DNA of 64,000 nucleotides from positions 809,943,069-810,007,068 of the forward strand of contig NC_081414.1 in the NCBI RefSeq assembly GCF_030272615.1, written 5' to 3'. Positions 1-12,141 of this stretch are shown here, piece after piece. Under the pieces are notes generated by a model. It was not told where the DNA came from. It did not search any database and saw only the letters and a list, made by a program, of their open reading frames with translations. The stretch is from Cryptomeria japonica (taxonomy: Eukaryota; Streptophyta; Pinopsida; Cupressales; Cupressaceae). The first letter of the stretch is position 1, and each line of letters opens with the position of its first letter. Position numbers and translations under genes: made by a program.

Positions 1-1152
1 AATTTATATGAAGGAAATTTAGAAAAATAAAATGATTTTTTTTGGTAAAAATTGTATTTAGAGCAGGAATATTGGTAATGGTTTTACACGAGTCATTGAT
101 TGAAGGAACAAGGACGTTTGTTTATGAAGATCCTTCGAGCCAATTAGAATTCTTATGATGAGAAGTGGAATGTGTAAAATAAGAGAAGATATTGATGTAT
201 CAACCTTATAAATATATTTATGGATTGACTTTGATTTATTTAATAGATTAAAATCCTATGATCTGAATAAGAAAAAGTACAAAATGGCTAGGCATATGAG
301 GTTTCTTAAAAGAAAGCTAAGAAAAACTAATTTGCTTCAATGAAAAGTTGAAAGATACATTGAGATGGATGAACAAGATGTGGACAAAAAATGACTAATA
401 TTGTTTATGTTGAGACATGGAAGGAGAAATATTTTTAGATCATTCACAAGGGGAATAGACATAGGAAGAAGAGACAAAAGTGACACCAGCCCATTCCAAT
501 TGGTTTTTTCACCCTTGATGGATAAAAAGATAAGCCAAAAAGAAAGTGTGATTACCAACTTTCATTTTCTCTTTAATATAGGGAAAGATATTTATGTAAG
601 CTAGAGGTTGCAACATACAATTAGGATGATAGAATCACTTATGAAAAACTATAAAAAAATAGTTAGAAGTATAATTCTTAATAGTTTCACTAGGATCTTA
701 TGTCTAGTGTGCTAATTGTATGATAGTTACTTTTAAATCCATTTCAAATTAGAGATAGAAGGTGATTGCATGTGTAATATTAGGGGTGGGGTCTAAGAAG
801 ATAGAATTTAAGATGCATAACCAATAAAAATAATGACCTATTAAAGTATTATGAAAGAATTCAGCTAGCGTACAATCATCACATGTATATTGACTTAAGA
901 AAACACTATATTTTATTCACATGAGGAATATGATATCCATGATCATTATATTTATCAAAGCATACATTACCATGTCACTAGGATAAGGATACAAAAGAAT
1001 CATTTAATGGAGTCGAGGAGAGATTAACCATGAAGGTGTGGTATGAAAGGTAGCAGTACAAGTGATAAAATAGAATTACACATCTAGCTTCTTAAGTTTG
1101 GTATACACATTATTCCAATTGGGAACATGAGGTTAATAAGGCACATAACCAA

Positions 1153-1383
1153 GGCCCCATGGGCTAGAGTAGTTGGTCTTAAGTCTCGGGTTTGCTTCCT
1201 GGGGTCTTGGGTTCAACTCTCTCTCCCGGAGTTATTCTGCCATAGACACTTGGGGGCGGTGCTGATGGCACCGTGGCCGTAGGGACTAGTCTCGCCCCCA
1301 ACTCGCCCCTTGCCTGAACTAGGGTAAGGTCGGGGCACTGGGCTGGGGCCATGGGGATACTCTGACGACAAAAAATTAAAAAA
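1153..1383 (+). mobile_element. tRNA-derived SINE, copy in block A
   Basis: A GC-rich ~230 bp insert sits between two identical 15 bp direct repeats (aaggcacataaccaa, 1138-1152 and 1384-1398), the hallmark of target-primed retroposition. The head has a pol III A-box-like stretch near 1160-1178 and a B box (GGTTCAACTCT, 1210-1220), and the tail ends in an A-rich run. The same insertion with the same flanks lies in blocks B and C, so it predates the block duplication. No coding capacity is expected or seen. Confidence 0.85.
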
Positions 1384-2220
1384 AAGGCACATAACCAAAA
1401 TTAGATAAGATATTAGGATGAGGAGATGGTGGATCCAGTAAGAAACTCATGGGTAAGGGGGTGTGAGTTGAAGGGTGGAAATGGGAGGTGGTAACAGATA
1501 GAGCTAGAAGTTAATAAGGGATTTTAGAAAGAAGTTGTAGGATAATGTTATGGAATCAATAACATACCATATTTTTTGAAGAATTGGAGACCTTATTTTT
1601 TCATACTTTATCTTTAAATTTGGGACTAAACTCTTGTTTTTTATATTTGAGGAGGGCTATATTTGGATTTCATCATATTTCGGTTCATTTGGTTTTCAAT
1701 CTTAAGGTTGCTTAATCATGTTTTAATTAAAAAATGTATCTTTATTTCGATGCCCCTGTTGAGTTTTTTTAGCATTTGTGAACTCATTATTAACTATTTT
1801 AGTTGGAATTGGAATTTCTAGTCATGGATCATTAATCGAAAGTAGTTTATAAAGTACTTCTTGAAAATGCATCCATCCACCCACTCCAAGATTATATATT
1901 AAAAACACTATTTCTTTTTTAGATGCTACTACCTGAACTGATGTCAACTTAGATGATATTCAATTTGGGGCTCCTTGGGATACTTGTATTGGTGGGGATA
2001 AATGAATAGGTTCTATTTAAAAAAAAACTATGACAACCATAGAACAAAGGATAGGTGAATCAAAAAGTTTACTAGCATCATTAAAAACTATATTTCTATC
2101 CATTGATTAAAAGTCCACTCACTTTGGATTATATTTGTATTTGTGATATTCTCACATGAAATATTAGAAGTAGTATTATAACTAACAAATTAGTCTATAG
2201 TTCTAATATTTTCTATCAAA

Positions 2221-2511
2221 CTAGTTCAAGCATTGCTTCCTACTCCTACTAAGAGTCTTTCCTAGAAAATCAGTTACAACATAAGCTAGTGTTTCTACTT
2301 GATGTGTTCTAGGTATACAAAGTGATAGTGAAACATCATTCTTGTATGCAGATGCGTAAGAAGTTATACGATCAATTCCTAGGTTGGGGGGAGTTAATTT
2401 AGGTATATTCCAAATTTTGTACTTTTGGAAATCAAATACGATCTTTGGTGATGTGTTAATTTTTTCTTCTAGATCTCCGAGTTGTAAACTTGCTAAAATC
2501 ATCCAAAGCAT
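2221..2511 (-). other. Unidentified coding-like segment, minus strand (block A)
   Basis: A 96-codon minus-strand open stretch starting MLWMILASLQLGDLEEK, with an internal segment around SYASAYKNDVSLSLCIPRTH and ending in RSRKQCLN. Block C keeps an equally long version at 47366-47656 with few amino acid differences, and block B keeps most of it. A second coding-like stretch on the same strand lies 3' of it (about 1860-1950 here; open at 46862-47092 in block C, with YNLGVGGWMQFQEVLYKLLS). I do not recognise the family. It may be a remnant of a transposon protein or a captured gene. The conservation may reflect recent duplication rather than selection. Confidence 0.3.
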
Positions 2512-2862
2512 ACAAAACTTAACAAAACCAATCTTATTGAACCAATTGTATATATATATGCAAACATGTGAAAAATCCTTAAAATATTGAAAGTCCTTGT
2601 CTATGATTTTTTTTGACGCAATTTACAATCATGTAAAACTACAAAAAAATCCCTCTTTAAAAACATAAAATCCTAATGGTTGGTGCACTTTTATGGTTCA
2701 TATGTGTGAGAGTGATAAAAAAATATTTAGCATCTTTGTTGTTCCCATTTTTCATCTTAATTTTTATCTTAACATTTAACTATTTGTAGTGACACATGAT
2801 GGTATAAATTATCTACTTATTTTCATAATAGATCGTATTCACACTTACATACTTAAGCTTAC

Positions 2863-4141
2863 TGTAAAGCGGAAAATCGCAATCGAACCCTAGTTGCTCT
2901 CCCCTCTTCCAACTCTGAGGAGAGAGAAGGGAGGTCGCTAGGGTTGATGGTTTTCACTTAGGGGAGAGACTTTACATTCAAAAGAGGGGTTGAAACCCAC
3001 GAGATCCAATCCCACACAATGCAAGATTGGATGCTAAGTGCGTTTCAAGGGTTAAGAAAGCAAGGCTACCCTCTTTTGTAAAGAATGTTGATAAGAGAAT
3101 TAAGCTAGGAATTCATAGAAAGTGACAAAGATTCGCTTATAAACTGAGATAGGGATATAGGATGAAGCTGCGGACCTGGAATTAGCAGTAAAATGTCGAT
3201 ACGGCGCTGTCCTGCAAATTTGAGCAAAAGTTGTCGGGACGATGGCGCCCGGCGCCACGGTCCTCCGAAAAATCCACGAAACGAAGGGAGATCTGTTCAT
3301 CTCTGCACAAGGATTCCAGATCTTCAATTTCAGCCGTGTACCTACAACCTACACACAGAAAAGTGAAGACGATTGGGGGGCTAGGGATTAGGGGTTTGCC
3401 TTTAGGTCAAACCCCGGTTTTGGAATTAACCAAGAAATGAGCAAGTGCTGTAAATGTAAATGTATGTAATGTAAAACAAGTACTAATACCTTGTTCTAAG
3501 GATGTTTGTATCCTTATGTGCGAAGGTATAGATGTTGTATGTTGTTGTAGTATGTTGTATGTAGTATGTAGTAAGTGATCTCCTCTTCAATGGTTGAATC
3601 CTTGTCTTGAATGCAACACTTAGCCTTGAATGGAGACTTGGAAGGAATGCTTGAATGCTTGAATGCTTGAATGCTTGAATGTTTAAATCTTGCTTTCGCC
3701 TTTTTTCCATCTACTTTCCATCCATCCCCAAATGAGAGAGGAAAATGTAGTTTATATACTTGCCAATTAGGGTTAAAAGACTGATTTTCCCGACCTTAGG
3801 CCGACCAGGGAATGTAATTTCCAATTTGCAAACAAAAAGACCCGAGACCCCTTTGGAGACCGGTCCCAAAATAGGCCCAGGGACCAGGGCGCTAGGCGCC
3901 ATGGTCTTGGGGGACCAGGGCGCTGGGCGCCCTGGTCCTGAAGGACTAGGGCGCTGGGCGCTCTGGTCCCACCTCCCGGGACAACAGGGTGCAAGGAGGT
4001 TTAGGCCAGGGTGCTTGAAAAATGCAGTTTTTAGTGTTGTGAGCAAGTTTCAGGGTCTCCATTCAGGTTGCGTGTTGCGTCGCCATCGTGAAGACCGAAA
4101 TGCAGTTGAAATTGCAAGTGTCGCAATTTTAGGACGCTACA
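2863..4141 (-). mobile_element. Solo LTR (LTR retrotransposon, probably Ty3/Gypsy) in block A
   Basis: A 1,279 bp insert absent from the equivalent sites in blocks B (about 40252) and C (about 48004). It starts TGTAAAGCGG and ends GACGCTACA, so it has TG...CA ends, and is bounded by a 5 bp target duplication (cttac, 2858-2862 and 4142-4146). No internal coding region or second LTR is present, so it is a solo LTR left after LTR-LTR recombination. A TATA-like sequence reads on the minus strand near 3748-3760, suggesting minus orientation. Internal short repeats: a ~30 bp GC-rich 'gcgctgggcgcc' unit about three times at 3885-3970, and a 10 bp 'cttgaatgct' unit at 3640-3683. The insertion is younger than the duplication of the block. 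Family assignment is by general appearance only. Confidence 0.82.
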
Positions 4142-5957
4142 CTTACATAGGTTATATATTTTTTGTGTCTCATATTGTAGGATTAAGGAACTTGTTATAA
4201 TCTTAGTATGTCTTGGGATTTCATCCTTAAATATTTGTAACAAGCATCTTCTTATTGCATTTTACACAATTTTTTTTTTATATCAAATAAATTATCTTGT
4301 TTCCTAGCATTTATTTTACTTCTTTATTATGTGGACTGTATTCGATCCTTCACTCCTATAGGATTGGTCAATAGTTCTTACATTTCATTAGAGCTTCAAT
4401 ATATATAATTACCTTCCCTCTTTTAGAAAAAAATCAATATTATTTTAAATAGTGCATATTAGTGCAAAATAGACCTCATGGTTGAGGTAAAAACAAACAT
4501 AAATGTACTAATTCATAAAGGCATCAAAATGTTTGGAACCAAAAATGATTTTTTATTTGGGTTCTATCAAATTCACCATACAAAATTTATATGGCTATAT
4601 TGATTCATACAAATCCATACAAGCATACAATCAACATGCAATCACTATCGAATCCTCCATTGTTGTATAGACAAAATCTATTTAAAATATCCTTTTGAAA
4701 CTTTGTACATTATATAATATGAAAACCATTTTTTATTTCTAATTTTACTATGTATATAGGTATATATAGAGGATGGTGTCAGTAGTTAATAGTAGTTTTG
4801 TTCATTTTATTCCTAGGTTTTTCAGCCACTGATCATACTAGTGATGGAAGGTAATGGAGCTAAGCCACCTAGTCCCAAAATATTATTAGATAGGAAGACT
4901 TTTTAATAGCTATTGTTGTAGCACAATACTCATCCCTTAGTGCTAACAATCACTTTAGAACTGCTAATGCTATAAATAACCCTAATCTGAGCCTAGAATT
5001 ATTCCCCTATAATTATGAAATGGTGCTAGTTAGCACAATACTCATCACTTTAGAGCATAACATGAAGATACAATGTTAATTATAATAAAAAAATATAGAA
5101 TTTGCACGATTTTCAAAGGATTTGTGTCATGGCGGCATCTGAATGAGGTAATATAAATTGGACGGCAACAGTCGTCATTGAAAATATCACATTTAAGTTT
5201 TTGTCGTAGCTTGTGATCAGATTACATTGATTTTAGTACGCTCACATAGAAATGCAATCGAAAATATAGAATTTGACGTATTCATACATTTAATCATTAG
5301 TCTCTTAAGAGTTCAATATCTACTTCGCTTCTTCGCAGTCTGAATCTAGTTTACTATTTATAATTTTTGCATATTTTAAGTCAATCTAGTTGAAAGTCAA
5401 CTCCCATCCAACACAAATCCTTTCCACCTCAATAGGAAGAAGACCCACCTCAATAGGAATTGAAGAGAAGCGGACCACCAACTGAGCAAACCAAAAATAC
5501 TCAACCCCATCAAACCCAGAGAAAAAGGATTAAAAAAGCATCAGTTTGCTGGAATATTGGGTTTTAGAAAGGCTCCCAAAACCTCAAGAAATAGGACAAC
5601 AAAAGCCTATTACCTTGTCACTTGTCAATATTGTTAGATAGAATCAACTTGGTACTAAAGGGTTCTAGATAGAATTACCTTGTGAATGGCTTAACCTATT
5701 ATTAGATAAAATCACTTGTCACTAAATTTCATATTACCTTTCTGATTTTTAATATAAAAACATTCCCATTATAGGTTATTCAATGTATTTGATACAAAAT
5801 ACTGTAGGAAGGATGGTATGGGAGAAATGATAACTACAAACCCAAATGTGCAGAGGGTTAGGATTTCATAGAGCTTGATAATGATAAAAATTAATGTTAA
5901 AAATCTTAATTAACAAAAAATGTTCAATGATAATTCATTAATTTTTAATATTAGATG

Positions 5958-6600
5958 TGAATTATATATATATATATAAAAATATATATGGTATAAAAAT
6001 AATTATCACTAGATTTCATGTTTTCATTCTGATTTTTGACATATCAACAAAACAATGTTGATAAACACTTTGGTAAGTTCATTATGGAAAGATTAAGATT
6101 TTAGGCCTTCTAATGCCTAAATAAAACCTTAATGTTACTTTCTATAAGATTTTAAAAATATTAAAGCATACAACATATTGTATGCCTATTATAATATATG
6201 AAAAAAATAATATGTAATATAAAATAACTTATCACTAAATTTCACATTCCCATTCTAATTTTTGATATGTCAATTAGCTTGTGTTGATAAACACCCTACA
6301 AATTTATTATGAAAAGATTAAAATTTTAGACTTTCTAACACCTAAATAATTTCCTAATGCTACTTTCTAAAGTCCTTTGAAAATATTAAGAATATATAAT
6401 ACATCCTCTCTCTTCTATAACATTTATTAATATACGTGTAAAACTAATATCACTAAATTTTATATTATTATTCTGACTGTTGATATAACAATAAGATAGT
6501 ATTGATATTATATCATAAGACCCTAATGTGAAACCAAAGTTTATCACATTATATTATAAACTCTAGTCTTTGAATATAAGTCTAATATAATATTTATAAA
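5958..6600. repeat. ~225 bp tandem satellite, short array upstream of MLO copy 1
   Basis: Just under three diverged units of an AT-rich repeat. The landmark 'cactaaatttcat' recurs near 6006, 6232 and 6451, a spacing of about 220-226 bp, and each unit carries 'gttgataaacac', 'ttttaggccttctaa' and 'acaacatattgtatg' landmarks. The same units appear at 49790-50110, 53140-54745 and 56705-57330. The array is entered through a (TA)n run at 5958-5985, where this copy jumps relative to block C. Confidence 0.75.
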
Positions 6601-6893
6601 ATATCTCTAAAATAAATGTCTGATACTTGTTCCTTAACCTGGTCAAATGAATCGTTGCCTACCTAAAACAAAATAACACATGCAAAGAAAAAATGTTAAA
6701 ACTATGCTAAAAATAAAATTTATCCGTTTGTAAGTTTTGTCCCTTGTAGCATGTTCGCCCACCATTGTCAAAGACCGCGTGGTTTTTCCAACTAAATTTT
6801 TTGTGCAAAATTTTTAATCACGGACCATGGTCAAAGACTCCGTATACGACTGCCCTAGCCAAAGTTAACCAAGCATAGTTGAAAATGTCGACT
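6601..6893. other. Non-coding sequence upstream of MLO copy 1
   Basis: Matches 57425-57636 upstream of MLO copy 3. No gene is seen. Two near-identical 15 bp stretches (accat-g/t-gtcaaagac) lie about 60 bp apart near 6763 and 6826; copy 3 has only one of them, with the intervening DNA absent. From about 6877 to 6893 the sequence is filler unlike copy 3, marking where about 1 kb including the upstream MLO exons is missing. Confidence 0.6.
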
Positions 6894-8796
6894 GATATAT
6901 AAGAAGATCATTGGATGATGACTTTACTAGTGTTGTATCCATCAGGTATGCTTTCTAATTCTAATTCAAAGATTATTACAACATATAAATTTTTTGTATT
7001 GTTCATTTAATTGTTTGTTTAAACAATGTATTTCATTGTATACAGTCCACCTCTATGGTTTTTTGCAATCTTATTTCTGCTTCTCAACAGAAGAGGTAAA
7101 TTTAAATCACTTTTAAACAAAAATTATTATTACTTCTAATTGTTTAGGAGGCTAATAAGCATGAAAACTAATTGTGCAGGGTGGTTCACATTTAATTGGC
7201 TCTCCTTCATTCCATTGATTGTAAGTGAAACCAATGCTTTGCTTCACCTCTTTTTTAACAATATGCAATGTGAAAGTATCAAATTTTTAATTTGAACAGT
7301 AATTTAGATTTTTTCACAATATGCAATGTGAAAGTATTAAAATTCTCTTTTGAACAAAAAGGATAAAATATTTTTGATTCACAGATTCTTTTGATAGTGG
7401 GAACAAAGCTGCAAGTCATAATAACTAGAATGGCATTAGATATCCAAGATAGAAATCCTGCTGTGCAAGGAGCTCTAGTGGTGAAGCCCAAAGATCAACT
7501 ATTTTGGTTTGGTCGACCCAAGTTGATTCTATATCTTATTCATTTTACCCTATTTCAGGTTAGACAATATTTTTTGTAAGAAATTCTTTTGTTTAATCTT
7601 TCCACGCTTCACAGATTGTAATCATAGAACATTCATTTTGTAGAGCGCTTTTCAGTTGGCTTTCTTCTTTTGGGCATTGGTAAGGAAGAAAACCATCATC
7701 CAAATATCATCATATATCTACTTTTAGTTAATTTCAAACCTTGGCTTGATAGAATTTTCCCTGGCCTAACGAACTTACATTCATATGTCATGATTGATGC
7801 AGTATGAATATGGTCTGCAATCGTGCTTCCATGATCGGGCGAGAGATATTATAGTTAGAATAACCTGTGGGTAAGTTTATTGACGTGTTAAATTGCTTGC
7901 AAAAGGCAATATTTCTCAAAGAAAAATCTGAAAAAAATGATTTTTTGATTTTTTTCTTGTTTTTACTTTTGAATTCAATTGTGTGTGAACTTTTGCATCG
8001 TAATTTCGAATCCAAAAAAAAAAACATGAAACCATACTGATTGTGAAAATTGATATCATTATAAGATTTTTTAGCATCAATATTTAGAATTCTATAGAGA
8101 CCCACTATCAACATGAATGATGAAGTTAAACTCTATAGTGTTTAGAGAAACTTTGTTGTAAGTATTATACTTTTTTCTTGATCCATATTATTGCTAACTC
8201 AAAATGCATTTGTTTTTCATTAGGGTTGCAGTTCAAATACTTTGTAGCTATGTAACTCTCCCTCTCTACGCTATTGTGACACAGGTATGCATTAAGATAA
8301 AAACAAACACATTTGATTTATGCTCTTTTCAATACCGCTGTGAGATGAAATATGGGTTTTGTGTTTGCAGCTAGGAACAAACATGAAAACAACCATATTT
8401 GATGAAAGAATAGCTACAACTTTGAAGAAGTGGCACCAGAGAGCAAAGAAGAACATTAGACAAAAAAGACATGATGATCTGTCAAGTGGACAAACTACTC
8501 CATATGAAGGATCTTCTCCAATTCATCTTCTTCACAAGTATCTAAGTTCAGGAGACTTAGAAAGTGCCCAAAATTTAGGGCAGGTTGAATATGATATTGA
8601 AGCAGATGCACCCTCCCCTTCTCACCATTCTCACCACAATGCTAATGAGAATTCAAAGGAACAAATAGCGGAAGAGAAACAAGATGTTCAAACACTTGGG
8701 TTTGAGTTGAGCTTTGATCATTTTCGAAATGAAAATTTAAAACACATTCTCTCTACTTCTCACAGGGAGAATGATTCAAGCAAGGAGGACCGTTAG
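6894..8796 (+). pseudogene. MLO-like gene copy 1, 5'-truncated
   Basis: MLO proteins are plant-specific multi-pass plasma-membrane proteins with a C-terminal calmodulin-binding domain; some act as susceptibility factors for powdery mildew and members conduct calcium. Inferred exons: 6894-6945 (partial), 7046-7095, 7180-7220, 7385-7558, 7644-7679, 7803-7870, 8224-8284, 8371-8796, all with GT-AG introns and consistent phases. They encode family hallmarks: [74 protein letters not shown], then the calmodulin-binding helix with the conserved Trp ([10 protein letters not shown]) and an acidic/Ser-rich tail. The first exon is cut in its middle at 6894 and nothing upstream encodes the N-terminal transmembrane region, although the remaining frame is open. 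I therefore call it a truncated copy rather than a working gene. Confidence 0.85.
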
Positions 8797-11700
8797 CAGA
8801 AGTGGCCGACAAAAACACTGATATTCAACAAAGTAGAAAACAATTTGTGAAGATAATTTTTGGTCATAGAAATTTATGAGGGTTTGTAAAATAGGTCAAA
8901 TGCACACTGAGCTCATCTTTTTTAATATTATTGGTGTATTATATGTAACTTATGTGTTTGACATGCCAAAATTTGTTTTGGTAAGCATTTGTTTCAAGAA
9001 TTATATTATCACATTCAATTGTTTTTTTTAATATTATTGGTGTATTATATGTTTGAAATGCCAAAGTTTTTTTGGTAAGCATTTGTTTCAAGAATTATAT
9101 TATCATATTCAATTTTGGAGTATATACAGTTATATTTTAACCAACAAATTATGTAACTACATCATTTAGTTTTATTCAATAATATATTTCTATTTGAATA
9201 AAAGATTTAAATTTTTGTTTAAAAAACCTATTACATGACAGCCATCGAGGCAACAAGTCTGAATCTCACAAGGACTAAGATTAAACGAAAAACAAAAAAC
9301 TAAAAATGAAGATATCAGATAAATAGATGTGTTTAAAAAATACAAAAGGTCAACAATAAACTAGTAGACAACAAACTATTGTTGAGGGACTTTTAGGCCC
9401 TTAATGACCTCTCATTCTTTTAGTAAGAACTCAAGATGGCCTTGAAAAGACACCTCCCTAAGCAAATGGAAGAACCAACAATATCATTAGATTGATGAGT
9501 AGAGCGGGGATTCTTTGTTGAGTGTTTGGATATTTTGTGCACTTGTTGGTGGGGGCTACTTTGGACCAAGAGCACTCAATCCCTTCTCAACCACTACTCC
9601 ATTCTTCTTACAAGTTCTAGCTGGAAGACCTAAATCACAGTAGTCGTGTTGTTGACGAAATCCATGCAATAATCAATAATTTCCAGGATACTATTCGTAA
9701 GGGTCCCCTATTTGGAAACCTTCTTTTCAAGTAGATGTTCCCCTGTACTAATTATAATTGTTACAAATGTATTTTGATGCATTTTTCCATTTAATTTTGT
9801 AGATATTTTAAGTATATCTTAATAATTGTACATAACAATGGTACAATCTTATATAAAGTCAGACTCCTTTACTTTGTCTATTCAATTTTTATCGACGAAT
9901 AATTATATGCTAATTGGCACATCTTACTTCATTACATCCACATTCTTATGTATCTAGCTTATGATAGTAATAAGTACATGGTAGTAATGTTGGACAATTT
10001 TTGTAATTTTCATTGGGCTTATTAATTTAATAGTTATATTTCTTGACTTTCTTGTGTATATTAAGCATTGTAGTTGGATTATGAATGAATATTATTTGTT
10101 ATTAGATTAAGTGGGGAAGGGCATCAACCCATTATGCTTCCACATCAAAAACTATCATTCCAAAAATCAAACCAGGGCTTCGGGTTCATTCCTACCAATC
10201 ATACAAATGCAGATTTTATAAATTGTTCATGAAACAACTACTACTAGAAAAGTTTACGAACAACAACCTAAAAATAACTAACAATAGAAAACAATACAAA
10301 GAAACAACAAATGGGGCACTAGGAGATATGATCTCATCCATCAAGCATCTTCTCTAATTCCAATTCCTTGGTGGACGAGGAAAATGTCTTATTTCTTTTG
10401 GCTTGAGCATCTGTCACCTTCCCAAGAGACTTATTCTTTCTCTTTCTCTCAATCTTCTTTCCTATTGCCACCACCTCCATAACTTCTTAATACATCAATT
10501 TTTTGTTAATGCTTACTATGTTCCGCACACCATTCTCTAAGCATTTAATCTATTAACAATTTCCTTCAGATCCCACATGGTTATGGGAGATCTCCAAGCT
10601 ATCAACCCTAGCAGTCATATCCTCTAGATCTACAACCAACACATGTCAATCATTGGACTCAATACTACCAACAAAATTTTTGTTCTTGAGCTTCACCATC
10701 CCCACAATTTCTAAGACTATTTAACCCCTCAATTGCATCGTTTAATTTTGTTAAAGTTGTGGGAATTAGAGAGAGTATTTAAGAACTAGGTTGAGAGGCT
10801 CATCTTGAGTCCCCTCATTGCTCTATATTCCTTAATTATTAAAAGTACAATCTTCTTATTGTTTATCCATTTTTTCTTTAAGAGGATTTTTGTCTAAGGC
10901 TTCAACAATCTTAGCAGCAACCAAAATATTAGCCAACCTAGCTTACCTTCATTCACTAGAGGAGGTGGTTCTATGCTCTTTAGCTACCTCACTATCAAAT
11001 ATGTCAATAGAAAGTGAGGGGGAAGTAGCAGGGTTATCTTTCAAATACCTAATCACATCTTTTCCTTTTCCACTAGTAAACTTGGGGCCTAAGTTAGTAG
11101 AGGCATTGGCATGGTTTTTTCTAATTATCTAGGGTCTATTTAGGGCCAATGCCAACCAAAATTAAGGGTGTACCTCACCCTAGGGTAAATTTTGCCTCTT
11201 TGGAGAATAGAGGAGAACATTGTCCAAAGAAATGGCATGGGAGGAAGATGGGGCTTCATTTTTAAAGGCTATTTTCCTCTTGGATTTGCTAGGAGGATGA
11301 GGAGGGCTTCGGTCATGGGCCAAAAAAAATTTTTAGGTTAGAGTGGAGCTGAGTGAAGGGGTGTTCTCCAAGCTGTAATTATAAATGGAATAAATTAAGC
11401 CCTCGTTTAGAGGTGGGTAAATGGTGTAGGAGCACCCAATTGGTTGTATGCCTCAATGAGGCCAAGTTGAGTCTTTCATATTTTGGATAGGTAGTAATAT
11501 CATGAATAAGGTGTAATAAACCATTTCTAATGGATTTGAGTTAAGTTTGTGTGTTTGAAAGTCATTCGGTGTCATTAGTCCAAAAATTATCAACAAAATC
11601 CTATTTATGTTGTCATTAGTCCAAAAATGGAATTATTGGTGATGTAAGTAGGATGGTATTCATTTTTTAATCATTTTCAAGTTATTTTAGACATCTATGC

Positions 11701-11981
11701 AATGTTTGGAGGCTTTATGTATCAAAATACAGAAGTTGTCAAAATGTCAATAACACACAAATAAAGTTGTATTAGTGCCTCCAATGGTTATGAGGAGTTT
11801 GAAATTTGGTTTTGTATGGTTATGGTGGTTGTCCAAGTCTATAAGAACTTGTACAACCTCGGTGGAAGGGTTGATGGTCATTGTATTATGGAAAAAATCA
11901 ATAAAATTGGAGATTTCTGCACTTTTCCTGAGTTTTACCACGTGACAGTTTGAAAATGCTCATTGTTCATCATTGAAACTT
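8797..11981. repeat. 3' unit downstream of MLO copy 1, later repeated at 12142-13740
   Basis: About 3.2 kb of mostly non-coding DNA following the MLO stop. Its first ~1.75 kb recurs at 12142-13740 after the MLO tail, and the first ~700 bp recur in decayed form at 16074-16730. The whole unit recurs at 60511-63546. A short internal duplication of 'ttattggtgtattatatg...aagcatttgtttcaagaattata' lies at 8928-9105. Between about 9380 and 11300 the minus strand shows broken coding-like, lysine/glutamate-rich stretches, suggesting a decayed retroelement or gene 3' end that I cannot classify. Confidence 0.6.
10890..11132 (+). other. 80-codon open stretch of uncertain status
   Basis: An open stretch starting MSKASTILAATKILANLAYL that is almost identical in the other duplication copy (62453-62695). 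Codon content looks ordinary for AT-rich DNA. The complementary strand in the same region reads as a broken basic, coiled-coil-like protein, which is a more plausible source of the coding look. I would not annotate it as a gene without transcript evidence. Confidence 0.15.
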
Positions 11982-12141
11982 CAATGCTAATGAGAATTCA
12001 AAGGAAAAAATAGCGGAAGAGACACAAGATGTTCAAACACTTGGGTTTGAGTTGAGCTTTGATCATTTTCGAATTGAAAATTTAAAAAACATTATCTCTA
12101 CTTCTCGCAAGGAGAACGATTCAAGCAAGGAGGATCGTTAG
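11982..12141 (+). pseudogene. Isolated tail of the MLO last exon (copy 1b)
   Basis: A 160 bp fragment encoding the last ~52 residues of the MLO C-terminal tail (NANENSKEKIAEETQDVQ onward, ending SSKEDR and a stop). It matches 8637-8796 closely and is followed by the same downstream sequence as copy 1. It marks a tandem duplication whose left break lies inside the last exon, at 'caatgctaatgag'. No promoter or upstream exons accompany it, so it cannot make an MLO protein. Confidence 0.85.

Larger units (their letters stand above)
1..5957. repeat. Block A: first copy of a ~4.5 kb dispersed/duplicated block
   Basis: This stretch aligns by eye with 37387-41490 (block B) and 45261-49766 (block C) over nearly its whole length, with only scattered differences. 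It enters the window already inside the block, so its left end is not visible. It carries a SINE (1153-1383) also present in B and C, and a solo LTR (2863-4141) absent from both. A TATAAATA sequence lies at 207-214. No complete gene is visible; a minus-strand open stretch at 2221-2511 is kept in B and C. The right part (about 5400-5957, present in A and C only) contains 'cacctcaatagga' repeats related to 54950-55200. Whether the block is a decayed mobile element or duplicated host DNA is not settled. Confidence 0.8.

Noticed and set aside
401-604. A 67-codon open stretch conserved in blocks A, B and C
   Set aside because: The opposite strand is equally open over the same DNA, the sequence has no domain and conservation is explained by recent duplication.
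3640-3683. Short 10 bp repeats considered as a CRISPR-like array
   Set aside because: Contiguous 'cttgaatgct' units without spacers in a plant LTR; a simple minisatellite.
3760-4200. A 146-codon open stretch on the plus strand in the solo LTR
   Set aside because: It lies in GC-rich LTR repeats, is open on both strands and has no domain; a composition effect.
7788-8114. A 108-codon minus-strand open stretch kept in both MLO copies (also 59502-59828)
   Set aside because: It overlaps an MLO exon and intron antisense; its conservation is explained by the duplication.
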